Positions 45,414-54,555 of a stretch of 64,000 bases of DNA are shown here, piece after piece. Positions within the stretch are counted from its first letter, which is position 1, and every line of letters starts with the position of its first letter. Location of the stretch: positions 59,648 through 123,647 of the forward strand of contig BDGG01000008.1 of assembly GCA_001949185.1 (NCBI GenBank). The letters are read 5' to 3'. The notes beneath the pieces are model-generated. The model was given only the letters and a program-made list of their open reading frames with translations, did not search any database and had not been told where the DNA came from. This DNA is from Ramazzottius varieornatus (Eukaryota > Tardigrada > Eutardigrada > Parachela > Ramazzottiidae). A program made the position numbers and the translations under genes.

Positions 45414-46684
45414 TCAATCTACCTTGGCAGTTTCCCGCTTGAACGGCTCGATGGAAGTAGTGCCCGCCGACGTACTCGGCATTTCCTTGTTCTGGACTGT
45501 CTTTGTAGCCATCGGCTTGTGCGGCTTGGGCGGTGGCGCAACCGGGATTTGTGCGACACTTGCCTGTTTATAAAATAGTAACTTTGGTAACGCTTGGAAT
45601 GGCGAGAAAGAGAAAAGCAACATTGCTTACCGGTGGGGAAGGAACTGCTAGTTCTGCTGACGGAATGTTTGTAGCCTTTCTAGCACACTCCGCGGAACAC
45701 TGGGCGCAATACCAGATCAAGCGAGTATCCGAAGGATCGATGTCAGTCACTTTGGGAACGTGGCATTGCTGATGAAACTTCTTGCGACAACTTTCGCAGT
45801 CCAAAAGTCGATTTCCGGGTTCTTCGCGACCTTGTCTACAAAAAAGCTGAGCTGATTGATAACGAAAAATTGCACATTCCACTTCAGAAATGTAAAGTGA
45901 ACTTCAGCTTTTCGTGAACTGTTAGAAACTCACCCGCAAACGAAGCACGGGTCTTCGAGAAGCATTGCTAGATCGATGACTTCATCGACATCCATCGGAG
46001 CTCCCGAAGCGCCGGATCCAGAAGAGACTACGATATCCATGCCTTCTGATGTGCCAGCAGACAGCGTCATTGAAGTAGGTGGTGGAAGGAATTCTGGCGA
46101 GCTTGGACTCTGTAAAGTCACCACAGGCGGGGCTAGGGAAGAAATCTGCTTCAGGTCATTGCTGTTTGGGGATGCGGGTCTCTTTTTGGAGGCAGGGTTA
46201 GTCTTGACTGGGGGAATAGGCAAATTTGCTGGTATCTTTGCCGGTTGTATTTTGGCTTCCTTCTTCGGAACCTACAGCATAGTCACACACAAACGTTTCA
46301 GTTACTCTGATCTATGAGATCGTTTATTACCATCGAATTTGCGAGCGGGATGGCTGCTTCTTGTCGATCGCGCTGTTCTCGTCTGTGCGAGCATTCGTCC
46401 AGGAGTTTGAGCAGCTCGGTCTTCACGTCCTCCGCTAAACAAAAAGCGAGATTAATATTATCATAAATGGGCGTACCGTGAGATATTCGGCTAAAGCATC
46501 GCTGCCTGCACTTACGTGGACCAGTGATGATTTTCAGGCATTTCGTCATCCAGGCTGGCATGTCGGGAGAGGGCTGTAGAGGAAAATCTGGTGACGATGC
46601 TCTGCTAGATCTTCTGATCCCAGCGCTTTGCGGCTCTGGCACGTTTTCAGAAGAGCTCTGCGCCATCGACGACGTCTGATCCAT
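45414..46684 (-). CDS. INTS12: Integrator complex subunit 12 (PHD finger)
   Basis: Integrator processes snRNA 3' ends and attenuates transcription. Five exons (46516-46684, 46331-46434, 45934-46271, 45631-45835, 45414-45563 on the minus strand) give 321 aa. A short N-terminal helix (VKTELLKLLDECSHRR) corresponds to the region that binds INTS1 in the family. A Pro/Ser/Lys-rich linker follows. The PHD finger reads CFVCGQGREEPGNRLLDCES, then FHQQCHVPKVTD and LIWYCAQC, with Cys/His spacing as in INTS12; the VTD...RLIWYCA block is the most diagnostic. The C-terminus is low-complexity and shorter than in vertebrates (human is about 460 aa). The PHD finger is split by an intron right after its first CxxC. 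Confidence 0.88.
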
Positions 46685-46930
46685 TCTTCAGAGTTCCAAT
46701 AGGGCGGAATCAGCCGGAAACGATTCAGTCACTTTCGCGGTAGTTCAACTTCAGTTTCAACGTATACACTTAGAGTTTCACCAAAGGTCCCAAGCTCACA
46801 GTAGATCACGGCAAACGAATTAGTAAACACAAATTTCAGATGGAAGCAAATGTATAATAATGTCAGCGCAGAGAGGAAGGTCAGAGTATTATAACTGGAA
46901 TACAATGAAGCACTGGAAGTCTGGATCCAC

Positions 46931-47215
46931 TCATTTAGCGGATGGCGCAGCTTCGGGTGCTGCGTTAGCAGCGATGTCACCGTAACCTAGTTTTGTCCAG
47001 GGTTCTTTTGCCATCAGCTCGTTCCGCATTCGGCAATCCAGATAATCTTTGGCTTCCAGACGGCACTTACTGTTGTCGTACTTGTTATCGCTGAGGCATT
47101 TCATATAAGATTCCATGTTGATCTTACACTCGCCTTCATGGTCCAAAGGGAAGCTGCCTTTATCCGGTGGCTTCGGCTTGAAAGCTTTGCTCCCCGAAAA
47201 GACGGCTTGAGACAT
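46931..47215 (-). CDS. COX19: Cytochrome c oxidase assembly protein COX19
   Basis: Single-exon gene of 94 aa. It starts [20 protein letters not shown], followed by [11 protein letters not shown] twin CX9C domain follows: [11 protein letters not shown] and [11 protein letters not shown] each have nine residues between cysteines. The helix-loop-helix then ends [13 protein letters not shown]19 works with COX11 in copper delivery to cytochrome oxidase in the intermembrane space, and the CX9C cysteines are oxidised by MIA40/CHCHD4. Length and all four cysteines match the family. It lies between INTS12 and CLP1, all on the minus strand. Confidence 0.95.
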   Translation of the reverse strand: MSQAVFSGSKAFKPKPPDKGSFPLDHEGECKINMESYMKCLSDNKYDNSKCRLEAKDYLDCRMRNELMAKEPWTKLGYGDIAANAAPEAAPSAK

Positions 47216-47794
47216 TCAGAGAGAGAACGGAGGAACGAAGAATTTTGGAGAATATACACATTTAATTGTAAGAAATAAGAATCGCCAGGCCTGGAATCGC
47301 GAATCACGATCGGGACTTCCGGTCTGGCTGGGCAAGTCAATCAAGACAGCTGCTAGCCGCCAATCAAACGAATCATGCGATGTTGACTTATGACATGTCA
47401 ATTTGTCAATACGTTATCATATGACATAACATGGCAAGCATCACCAGTTTGACATTCTGTACGAGGTCAGGGTCCTGGAAAGAATTCCGGATTCTGGTAT
47501 TAGTTTCCACACTGAGTATTGAAAGAGACACGAAGAACACTGTCATTCATGTTTATTTCGAACTGCCGTAAGATGGTTAAAGACAGAAGAAAGTATGCGA
47601 ATTAAACCATTTTTTGGTATTTTGGTAACAAAACTGGAGGAGGCAGTTCCTCGACAGAAACCTCTCATGGTGCTACCTGCTAAGAGCCGTTCTACGACAG
47701 CAGATACAGCGATAACATCTAGCGTTAACAACGGCCAATTATATGGTATCGTGAAGCTACCCTGTGAGATCCAGCTAGGATAATTCGTAGACCT
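47216..47794. other. Intergenic region COX19-CLP1
   Basis: 579 bp between two minus-strand genes; COX19 promoter and CLP1 3' UTR. No convincing exon. Confidence 0.4.
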
Positions 47795-49726
47795 TCAGTC
47801 ATCTTTATACTGGATGGATGTAACAAGGAGGACTTTCTTCGGCAATGTTTCAAAGTTTGTGGAGAAAGCTATCTTTTTCGTCTGCATATCCACTTTCTTC
47901 CTGCAAGACAATCACACGCCAAAATTTAGCAGAAACAATTACCATTAACCATTTACCATGTGAAAATTGATCGAGACGGTACTTACACTAATAAGTAGCC
48001 AATCACGCATCCTTCCGTGATGACCTTGTCGGGCGAATCGACGTTGGTTAGGTAAAGAACATGGTTGACTTGGTACTTGCCTGCAAACCATAAAAAGATT
48101 ATGCTCCCTTTGTTTCGTAAGGTGAAGATCACTCAACACGAGCGGGAAGCCTCACTTGGCTGGATAGGAACAGCAGCGGCTTTCACCGCAGAGAGATCCA
48201 CGTTCGCCGGCAGGAGATCCTTGTTGATCAACTTATCTGTAAACGAAATAATTGTCTACCACAAAATGATAAGTGCGATATGTTCAGAACAGAGGACGTA
48301 CTTCCTAGTTTGCACAGCATAATCTCCGAGAAGTCCACTTCGTGATAGAACGGTATCTGCTTCGGAGACCGAAGAGGATGACCGTAGATTTGGTTGCGTA
48401 CTCGCCCCTCGCGGTGAGCTTTCCTTTCGTCATGACTACGTTCAGCCACACCACCGGACTTCGGCATAGACACCAGCTGCAGATCAGGTTCCAACGCGGA
48501 CTTGTCGGGATGCTCCCTAAGCTGCGTGAAGAATTTCTCGTTGATGTCTAGACCGACGATGAAGTTAACTGAAAGAAAAAGAATAACACCAGTTAGCTAA
48601 TGATATAGCTCGGTGGTGGCGGTTAGAGTATTGAATAAACCTTTGAAGGCTTTAGCGATGGTTATGATGTGCTGGTATGAGTTGGGTTTCCACGCGAAGG
48701 AGTTAATTATTAGTCCGCTCTGTCTGGCACGCTTATCCTTCTCCAGCCTCTTCTCCACAATGTCACCCAGCCTTTTGATCTGCGTGTGAAGGAGCTCCAC
48801 ATTATCCTCTGGAGAGATTTCCCCGTAGGGAAGGACGTATTTCCGGTGGAAGTAGTAGTCATACATCGGATCAGCCGGTCGATCGAACTGACAGCAAGCT
48901 GGCAAAATCAAACAAAACTAATATAAAAAGAAGTATCAAACTTTCACTCGCTTTTCGTAAATTGTTCACGTACCTAGAGTTCCGGGGACAGCCAAGTCGG
49001 GTTGGCTGAAGTCCAGATCGACAAAAAGCGGATTCCGTCGCTCTTCTCCTCTCATCCGAGCAGCGTAGTTGAGCAGTATTCGGCAGAAGGTACTCCGACC
49101 GCTGTTCGCACCTCCCACCACCAGAACACGCGGACCGCCCGTGTCGTTCCTGACAGCATCGTCTCGATGTTGTTCGAGACAGTTGTGGAAGTTGAAATAC
49201 GTGATCATGACTCGGCTTTCCTTTGTCTTGTACAGCACGTCTGGGGATCCGTCTATCTGCAGGTTACAGCTTGTCCAGGACCAAATGCTAACTTTGGAGC
49301 CTTTCAAGAATGTGTAAATGCGGTCTGTGGAAAGCTCAGATCCGAAGATTTCTGCTTGTCCTCTCGACATCTGAAAAAGTACGCAACAGAATTTTCAATT
49401 TAACACAACGGGAAACCGACACCGCGAAGGAATTTTGTTAGACTACTTACCCAAACATGGACTTGGCTGGTCGACTCGACTTCGAACCTCATTTCCTCCA
49501 GGGCGTCAATGGTATGCGCTTCGGGGTTTCTTAGATCTCGCTGAAAAAGACGAGGGTGTGTAAGATCAATAGATGGCTCTACTCTCAACCTTAATCTCCA
49601 GTTACATAACGTAGTAACACCATGTCAGCACAGTGACGACACCTAAATTACCGCGAAGGCCGGGAGTTTCCCGTGGGGTCCGTGTATCTCCAGCTGCGGA
49701 AGCATTGGCGGTACCGGTTCCATCAT
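47795..49726 (-). CDS. CLP1: CLP1-family pre-mRNA cleavage factor with altered Walker A
   Basis: Subunit of cleavage factor II (with PCF11) and of the tRNA splicing complex; vertebrate CLP1 is an RNA 5'-hydroxyl kinase. Eight exons (49652-49726, 49451-49540, 48974-49370, 48641-48898, 48302-48568, 48156-48236, 47987-48080, 47795-47900 on the minus strand) join to 455 aa. Recognised: LEEMRFEVE...SQVHVW, RGQAEIFGSEL, the P-loop region VLVVGGANSGRSTFCRILLN, LFVDLDFSQPDLAVPGTLG, PKSGGVAERS and a conserved C-terminal beta domain. In the P-loop the invariant Lys of GKST is Arg (GRST) and the preceding PTDVG is GANSG. ATP hydrolysis is probably lost, as in yeast Clp1, leaving a structural role. The Asp of the Walker B-like LDF remains. 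Divergent from CSTF2. Confidence 0.92.
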
Positions 49727-50074
49727 GTTGGACAGTAGACTCTATTCCAAAAATCCCTGTCATGAGGGGAAAAAGAATCATACATATATATGAGAGCGAA
49801 ATGTATGTACGTCACTATATAACTATAGTCTATAGTCAAACCGTCTTACCAATTTGAAGCTTCGCTAGGCTGAGTCGTCCCCGGAACACGCCTCGAATTC
49901 TAGGGAAGGACAATCTCTGCATTGGCTCCAAGTTGGAGCCTCCAACCGTTTTCACTTTTCCGGGTAGGTTACGCTGCAACAGATCGCCGGAAGTGATCAC
50001 CGATCAGAGCAAATAACTTGGTCTTCAGTGCTCTCGAGCCGACTATCGGGTCTGCGCTTCACCTCAGTCTCGTA

Positions 50075-50243
50075 CAGTGTACGACAAAATAAACCGTTAA
50101 AAATGGGTGTTGGATGGAGCCAGATGGATAAAGCCAATGAAATTTGCCTGTGCCGCAAAGTATAATTCTCATTGGCTCAGTTGTAAAGAAGCTCTAGCTG
50201 CAGCATTACGCCCATTCTTAACGGTTAATTTTGTCGTACACTG
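50075..50243. mobile_element. Tc1/mariner-type MITE, 169 bp
   Basis: Begins CAGTGTACGACAAAAT and ends with its inverse. The terminal inverted repeats are 35 bp with three mismatches (50075-50109 and 50209-50243). The element is flanked on both sides by TA (50073-50074, 50244-50245), the target-site duplication expected for Tc1/mariner. The 99-bp centre has no coding capacity. It lies in the divergent CLP1-CSTF2 spacer. Confidence 0.88.
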
Positions 50244-50345
50244 TACAGAGATCGTGACTTTGAGATGGGATTACATAATCGGCTGGAGAGATGAATGGGA
50301 AGAGGAGACGTGAGAGTTACACAACAGTTCACTTTTAGTACGGCC

Positions 50346-50604
50346 ATGAACTTGTCTGCGCCATTTGCGTCACCGCAATGTTGCATGATTCACCGTTCAA
50401 GAGTAGATAAATCAAGTGCTAAATCAATCAACTCACTCAGAAGGCGACATCTTAGATCTACAACAAATCAAGAATATAGCCGATCAACTCGCAGTGGATT
50501 TGTCACCGAGAAGGCCAGAACCCAAGGGCAAGCCCTTGGCGGAACAGACCCAGAACTTGCCCTCACAAACTGACCCCGTTCTAGAAACTCGAAACTTCGA
50601 ATAA
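50346..50604 (+). CDS. Possible short gene or upstream exon
   Basis: After a plausible acceptor (CAACTCACTCAG) at 50441, the plus strand is open to a stop at 50602-50604 and reads EGDILDLQQIKNIADQLAVD, then SPRRPEPKGK and ETRNFE. An ATG at 50346 begins an open stretch that could be its first exon, but I could not find a donor that keeps frame cleanly. No family recognised. It may be a small gene between the MITE and CSTF2 or part of the CSTF2 5' UTR. Confidence 0.3.
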
Positions 50605-50730
50605 AATTATCCTGGAGCATCCGTGAAGATTTCTTGAATTCGCAGCGACTCTTTTCTCTAGGAAGTCCGCGTCCCGTCGAACGAGGTGAGCGAGCTACAT
50701 ATTGTGCGAATACCATACCGTGCTTTGGTA

Positions 50731-52255
50731 ATGGCGGATCAAACTCAGCGCTCTCGCTCAGTATACAGTAAGTGCATTGCCTTAGTAGCCTTACATAGCT
50801 TCCCGCAGAGAGACTTCTCTGCTTCTCGTACTTTACCCGAGGGTTGGGTCTACCTTGTGGCAGTTGTAGTTGTTTTCTACGTCAAAGGCTGACTTTCGTG
50901 TGTCGCTATTGCAGTTGGAAACCTACCATGGGATGTCAAGGAGGACGAGCTGAAAAAGATCTTTTCCCAAGTGGGGACCATCGTGAGCCTTCGTATGCCA
51001 GTTGATCCGGAAACTCAGCGTTCACGTGGATTTGCTTTCTGCGAGTACCGCGAGCAAGAATCTGTGGCTACAGCGATCAAGCACTTCAATGGATATGAAC
51101 ATAACGGACGGAAAATAAGAGTTGATAGTGCGTCCAACAGTTCCGAGAAGGATGGCAAAGCAACTTCCGGTGGTTATATACAGGAGGTATGCAGTGTATT
51201 GTTCTACAGTCGGTCCGTCTTGTCGATATGTCTGCGTTACGCGACCCAATTGTAACCCATAGTTCGTGTCTTCCAGAATGAATACGGTGAACCGTGCGAA
51301 CCTGTCGATACTCCGGAGAAGATAGCAAACGTAATCGGAAACTTTTCGCCAGAACAAGTTCACGCCCTGTTAGCCGAAACGAAGAGGTCCCTACAAGAAG
51401 ACCCGGAAGAAGCTAGAAGAGCCCTGGTCAACAACCCGCAAATCACCTACGCTCTTCTGCTCGCGCTGGTCCGTGGACGGTATATCTCAAAAGAACGTGG
51501 AACGGTAATGCCTTCTACCTCGATATCACAAAACATTGCCTCACCCCTGCTTATGTATATATTCGTCCGTTGTAGGAAGCCCTAAGGAAACCCGAACCTT
51601 CCCTCGTTCCACTCTTTCCCGATAACAGGCCACCACCTGTACCGGGTTTTTCAAATCCCGTTGCAGCATTGTCCCCTGGCGGACCTAGGCCGCCATTAGT
51701 ACTTCCGCCTGGACACATGAATGGAAATGCAGCTCCTCTTCAGTCGTTCCCGCCAGTTGTACCTCACACTCAGCCGCCCAGAGCACCGTTCCAGAACTCG
51801 CCACCTGTGAGACCGAACGACGCTCCACCGCATTTCGATGATCATCCTCGTGGTGGCCGAAATCGGCCTAATCGATTTGAGCAGAACGACCGGCCTTCGG
51901 GAAGTTCACGTCACGATAGAATGAACAGTGGACGCCATTCGGAGCGCAACCGGCCTTCCAGCATCCGATCGGTAAGTATCTAGCGAACACTCTTTGACTC
52001 AAACACGATTAGTTTTTCTTTGTGACAGTTCAGTTGACGTTTTGAAACGTTTTGCTTTTGTTTTCCTAGCCCACGAATAACGGCGGAGCAACGCCACCTC
52101 AGAATCCACCCGCCGCCACCAGAGAAGAACAGGAGAAAGCTGAGCTTATCATGCAGGTCTTGAAGCTGAAAGAAGAAGATATCGCTAAGATGCCTCCAGA
52201 TCAACAGCGAACTGTTCGAACTCTCCGAGAGCAGTTCAAAGGCATAAACAAGTAG
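50731..52255 (+). CDS. CSTF2: Cleavage stimulation factor subunit 2 (CstF-64)
   Basis: Binds the GU-rich downstream element in pre-mRNA 3'-end formation. Five exons (50731-50767, 50915-51186, 51277-51504, 51576-51971, 52070-52255) give 372 aa. The RRM starts RSVYIGNLPWDVKEDELKKI and has RNP1 RGFAFCEY. The hinge follows with FSPEQVHALLAETKRSLQED and NNPQITYALLLALV, which binds CSTF3/symplekin. A Pro/Gly/Arg-rich region comes next. The conserved C-terminal helix bundle reads KAELIMQVLKLKEEDIAKMP, then EQFKGINK at the end. The MEARA/G repeats of vertebrate CstF-64 are absent. Exon 1 is only 37 nt and ends inside the first RRM strand. Divergent from CLP1, another cleavage factor. Confidence 0.96.
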
Positions 52256-53157
52256 CGTAAAAGACTTTCGATCTCGTGAAAATTCTATTTGTTCGAAAGC
52301 ACCTAATCTATTTCTATTGCTTCGCGTTGTGACCGTCCACAGAGATCGCTCGCCAAACTGTAGAAGGAAGCAAGGCTTCACGCACAGTATCTTTCACGCT
52401 ACATCTGTTTATGTTTCGAACACTTCTGCTCAAGCGTGAATAAACTTCGTTTTGCTGATTTGGCGCCTCGTGCATGCATTTCTTTACGCTTTACCGGCTT
52501 GGCACGTTCATTCAAGAAGGCAGTTAAACCCGCGAAACAGGCTGTAGACTATGGAGGACGATTACTCGTACAGAACGATCTCGCAGCTGAGGGGGAACAG
52601 ATCCTGGAGTGTTCTCTCTCTCTTTACAAATCAGCAGTCAGCTAATTATTTACTGGCAACTTGAAGCGTAAGGAAAACACTGATAACGTTTGCGTGAGTC
52701 TGAACTGAGAGATCGATGGATTACACAAGAAATGCATCTGTGTTGTACCGAGGAACAGCTGTAGCTGTTTTGAAGTTGAAAGACATGTGCAGAGCTTGAC
52801 AAATAGGAAGTGCTGGCTCCGCAACTGGCTCCAAAGAATGCAGCGAACAGTTGGCTCAACCTTAGAGTCAGTGAGTATGGATGCCATCACAGTTTGACTT
52901 CGCTTGCAGATGAACTTGATATCAACTTTACATGAGCATCCGACTGATCGACATTCTCCGTTGTAGTCCCTGTAGAGTCGCAAAATTTTTCAGCAAGAAC
53001 TGTTAGCTATATTCGACAAAGACCCCGTGAAGACCAGCGGAGGTGAACAAAGCTTGAGCGGACTGCAACACGGTACGCTCACCTTACTTCCTGGTTTCAC
53101 CTCTCCGTATAATATTATGATCAATTAGTCAATTTTTACTGTTATCCCAACAGCGCG
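52256..53157 (+). other. CSTF2 3' flank with small unresolved open frames
   Basis: A polyadenylation signal AATAAA lies at 52439-52444. Downstream are several short coding-like blocks on the plus strand: about 52520-52640 (containing QAVDYGGRLLVQNDLAAEGE), about 52810-52870 (LAPQLAPKNAANSW) and about 53000-53070 (QELLAIFDKDPVKTSGG). Some are bordered by plausible splice sites. They did not join into one consistent frame, so I leave them unassigned. Confidence 0.25.
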
Positions 53158-54039
53158 ATGGATTTCTGGATACCACTGGTCGTTTTTATGGCGTTCCTGA
53201 TAGGAGGTATCGTACTTGGCTACTATGCTTAGAAAATCCTTGGTGATAGTGGAAGCTCCAAAACTCACTCTTGAATCGATATGATGGCCGCAGATGCAAT
53301 AAGTATGTCCTTTCAGAAATCGCCTGTCAGTTGAACTGTTTAGTCTGTTCCTCGGTGAATGGCTCCAACCCAGCGTGCGAAAATGGGGTCGCTGACTACA
53401 ACTCCAAGGAGCTCATCCAGAGAAACTGTCGTTCGACAATTGGAGCTGTGCATCCCAGCACGCCTCTGCAAGCAACTGCCTGCATCAGTTTACTCGGAGA
53501 ATATAGTAAGTTCAACTGTGACGGTTCTTGCATAACTCGTTGATATTTATAGCACGACCTTACACCCATACGACTTGGATTCTGGAAGTTGATTAATGCG
53601 TCTGTGTCTGTTTTCAGAGGACAAGAATAGTAACCAAGTTAGCTACGTGGTATCCCGAAGATGTACTGCTTCATCCTCCGCCTGGATGCAAGCCAAGAAC
53701 GTCAACTGCGGCCTCATGGACAGTGACGACCATCTACCTGGAGAACGGAAATTCATCACCGGGTGCGTCGAGGCATGCTTCGAGAACGAATGCAACGGGA
53801 AACCTTTAATGAAACTCAGCGAAAGACTACGCCCGAACATGAAAGAGTTTATCGAGGACAGTCAACGCGCGGATCCCGGAAGAAAAATACGGTTCCCGGC
53901 CGTGTTTGCATTGGAAGAAAATAAGCGGACCATGGATGGACGAATCGCTCATAGCATTAACGACGGCAGCGAGTTATCAACAATGTTTCGAGGATTCCTC
54001 GGAATATTTCCCTTGATATTCGTTGCCTTTATCTTGTAA
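53158..54039 (+). CDS. Ly6/quiver-like GPI-anchored protein
   Basis: Three exons (53158-53206, 53317-53505, 53618-54039) give 219 aa. Exon 1 is 49 nt and encodes just a signal peptide (MDFWIPLVVFMAFLIG). The mature part starts CQLNCLVCSSVNGSNPACEN, then NCRSTIGAVHPSTPLQATAC and later FENECNG. These ten or so cysteines and the terminal CN fit a three-finger Ly6/uPAR domain of the arthropod quiver/sleepless kind. The C-terminus ends in a hydrophobic tail (GIFPLIFVAFIL), as for GPI attachment. About 70 charged residues of unknown role lie between the domain and the tail. Family members modulate potassium channels and nicotinic receptors; the function here is inferred only from fold. Confidence 0.78.
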
Positions 54040-54096
54040 TCTTATGCCTTTCGATAACTGACCAATGTGAAGTTTTATACCTATGTAGTCTGATTA

Positions 54097-54447
54097 CTAA
54101 TATTTTAGCGTCTTGTCATAGTCGTTTTGATAGTGGACATCATCGCGTATGACCACGTTGCGTTGAAATAGAGGTGGTGAAATTAGAAAGTCGTCTTGGA
54201 TCAGTACGGAATCGTTTCTGATTTCATCAAACAAAACCTGTGGCAGAGAAGCGTTTGGTGGAGCTTTCTGGCTGCGAACTGCGTCTCGATGTTGGAGTTC
54301 CACGTCTAGCATTTGATTCGCCATGTTCAGCTCGCACATTTCCTGCTCCATCTCGAGAAGCGTCAGAAGCTTCATTGTGGATGCTGTCTTTTCTTTCTGT
54401 AACTCCTTCCGCAAGGAATGAAAGGTTTCCTCCGCATCGTCGTCCAT
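54097..54447 (-). pseudogene. Severed C-terminal segment of the AXDND1-like gene
   Basis: Open frame of 116 codons plus stop that directly abuts the 108-bp duplicated block. It is in the same reading frame as the last exon of the AXDND1-like gene on the other side of that block. It starts MDDDAEETFHSLRKELQKEK and is coiled-coil-like (LLEMEQEMCELNMANQMLDV). Because the block is a multiple of three and supplies the stop, this segment reads as the original C-terminus cut off by the insertion. It could still be expressed alone from its own ATG at 54447. Confidence 0.6.
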
Positions 54448-54555
54448 AAGGTAAGTCCGGTCTCCTCAAGCGCTTTACAGACGCTCCGGCAGTGATCAGT
54501 CCAGTTCTCATACGACAGCCGTAACTCATTATAGTTTATCCAGAGGACGTACAAC
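54448..54555. repeat. 108-bp direct duplicate, copy in the AXDND1-like 3' end
   Basis: Identical over 108 bp to 55590-55697, 1,142 bp away, in the same orientation. The source copy lies inside exon 4 and encodes LYVLWINYNELRL...; here it is read in another frame and introduces TAA. No terminal repeats or target-site duplication. Confidence 0.95.

Noticed and set aside
53158-53235. Independent 25-aa transmembrane micropeptide
   Set aside because: Splicing after codon 16 joins the segment in phase to a Ly6 domain that otherwise lacks a signal peptide, so a first exon is the simpler reading.
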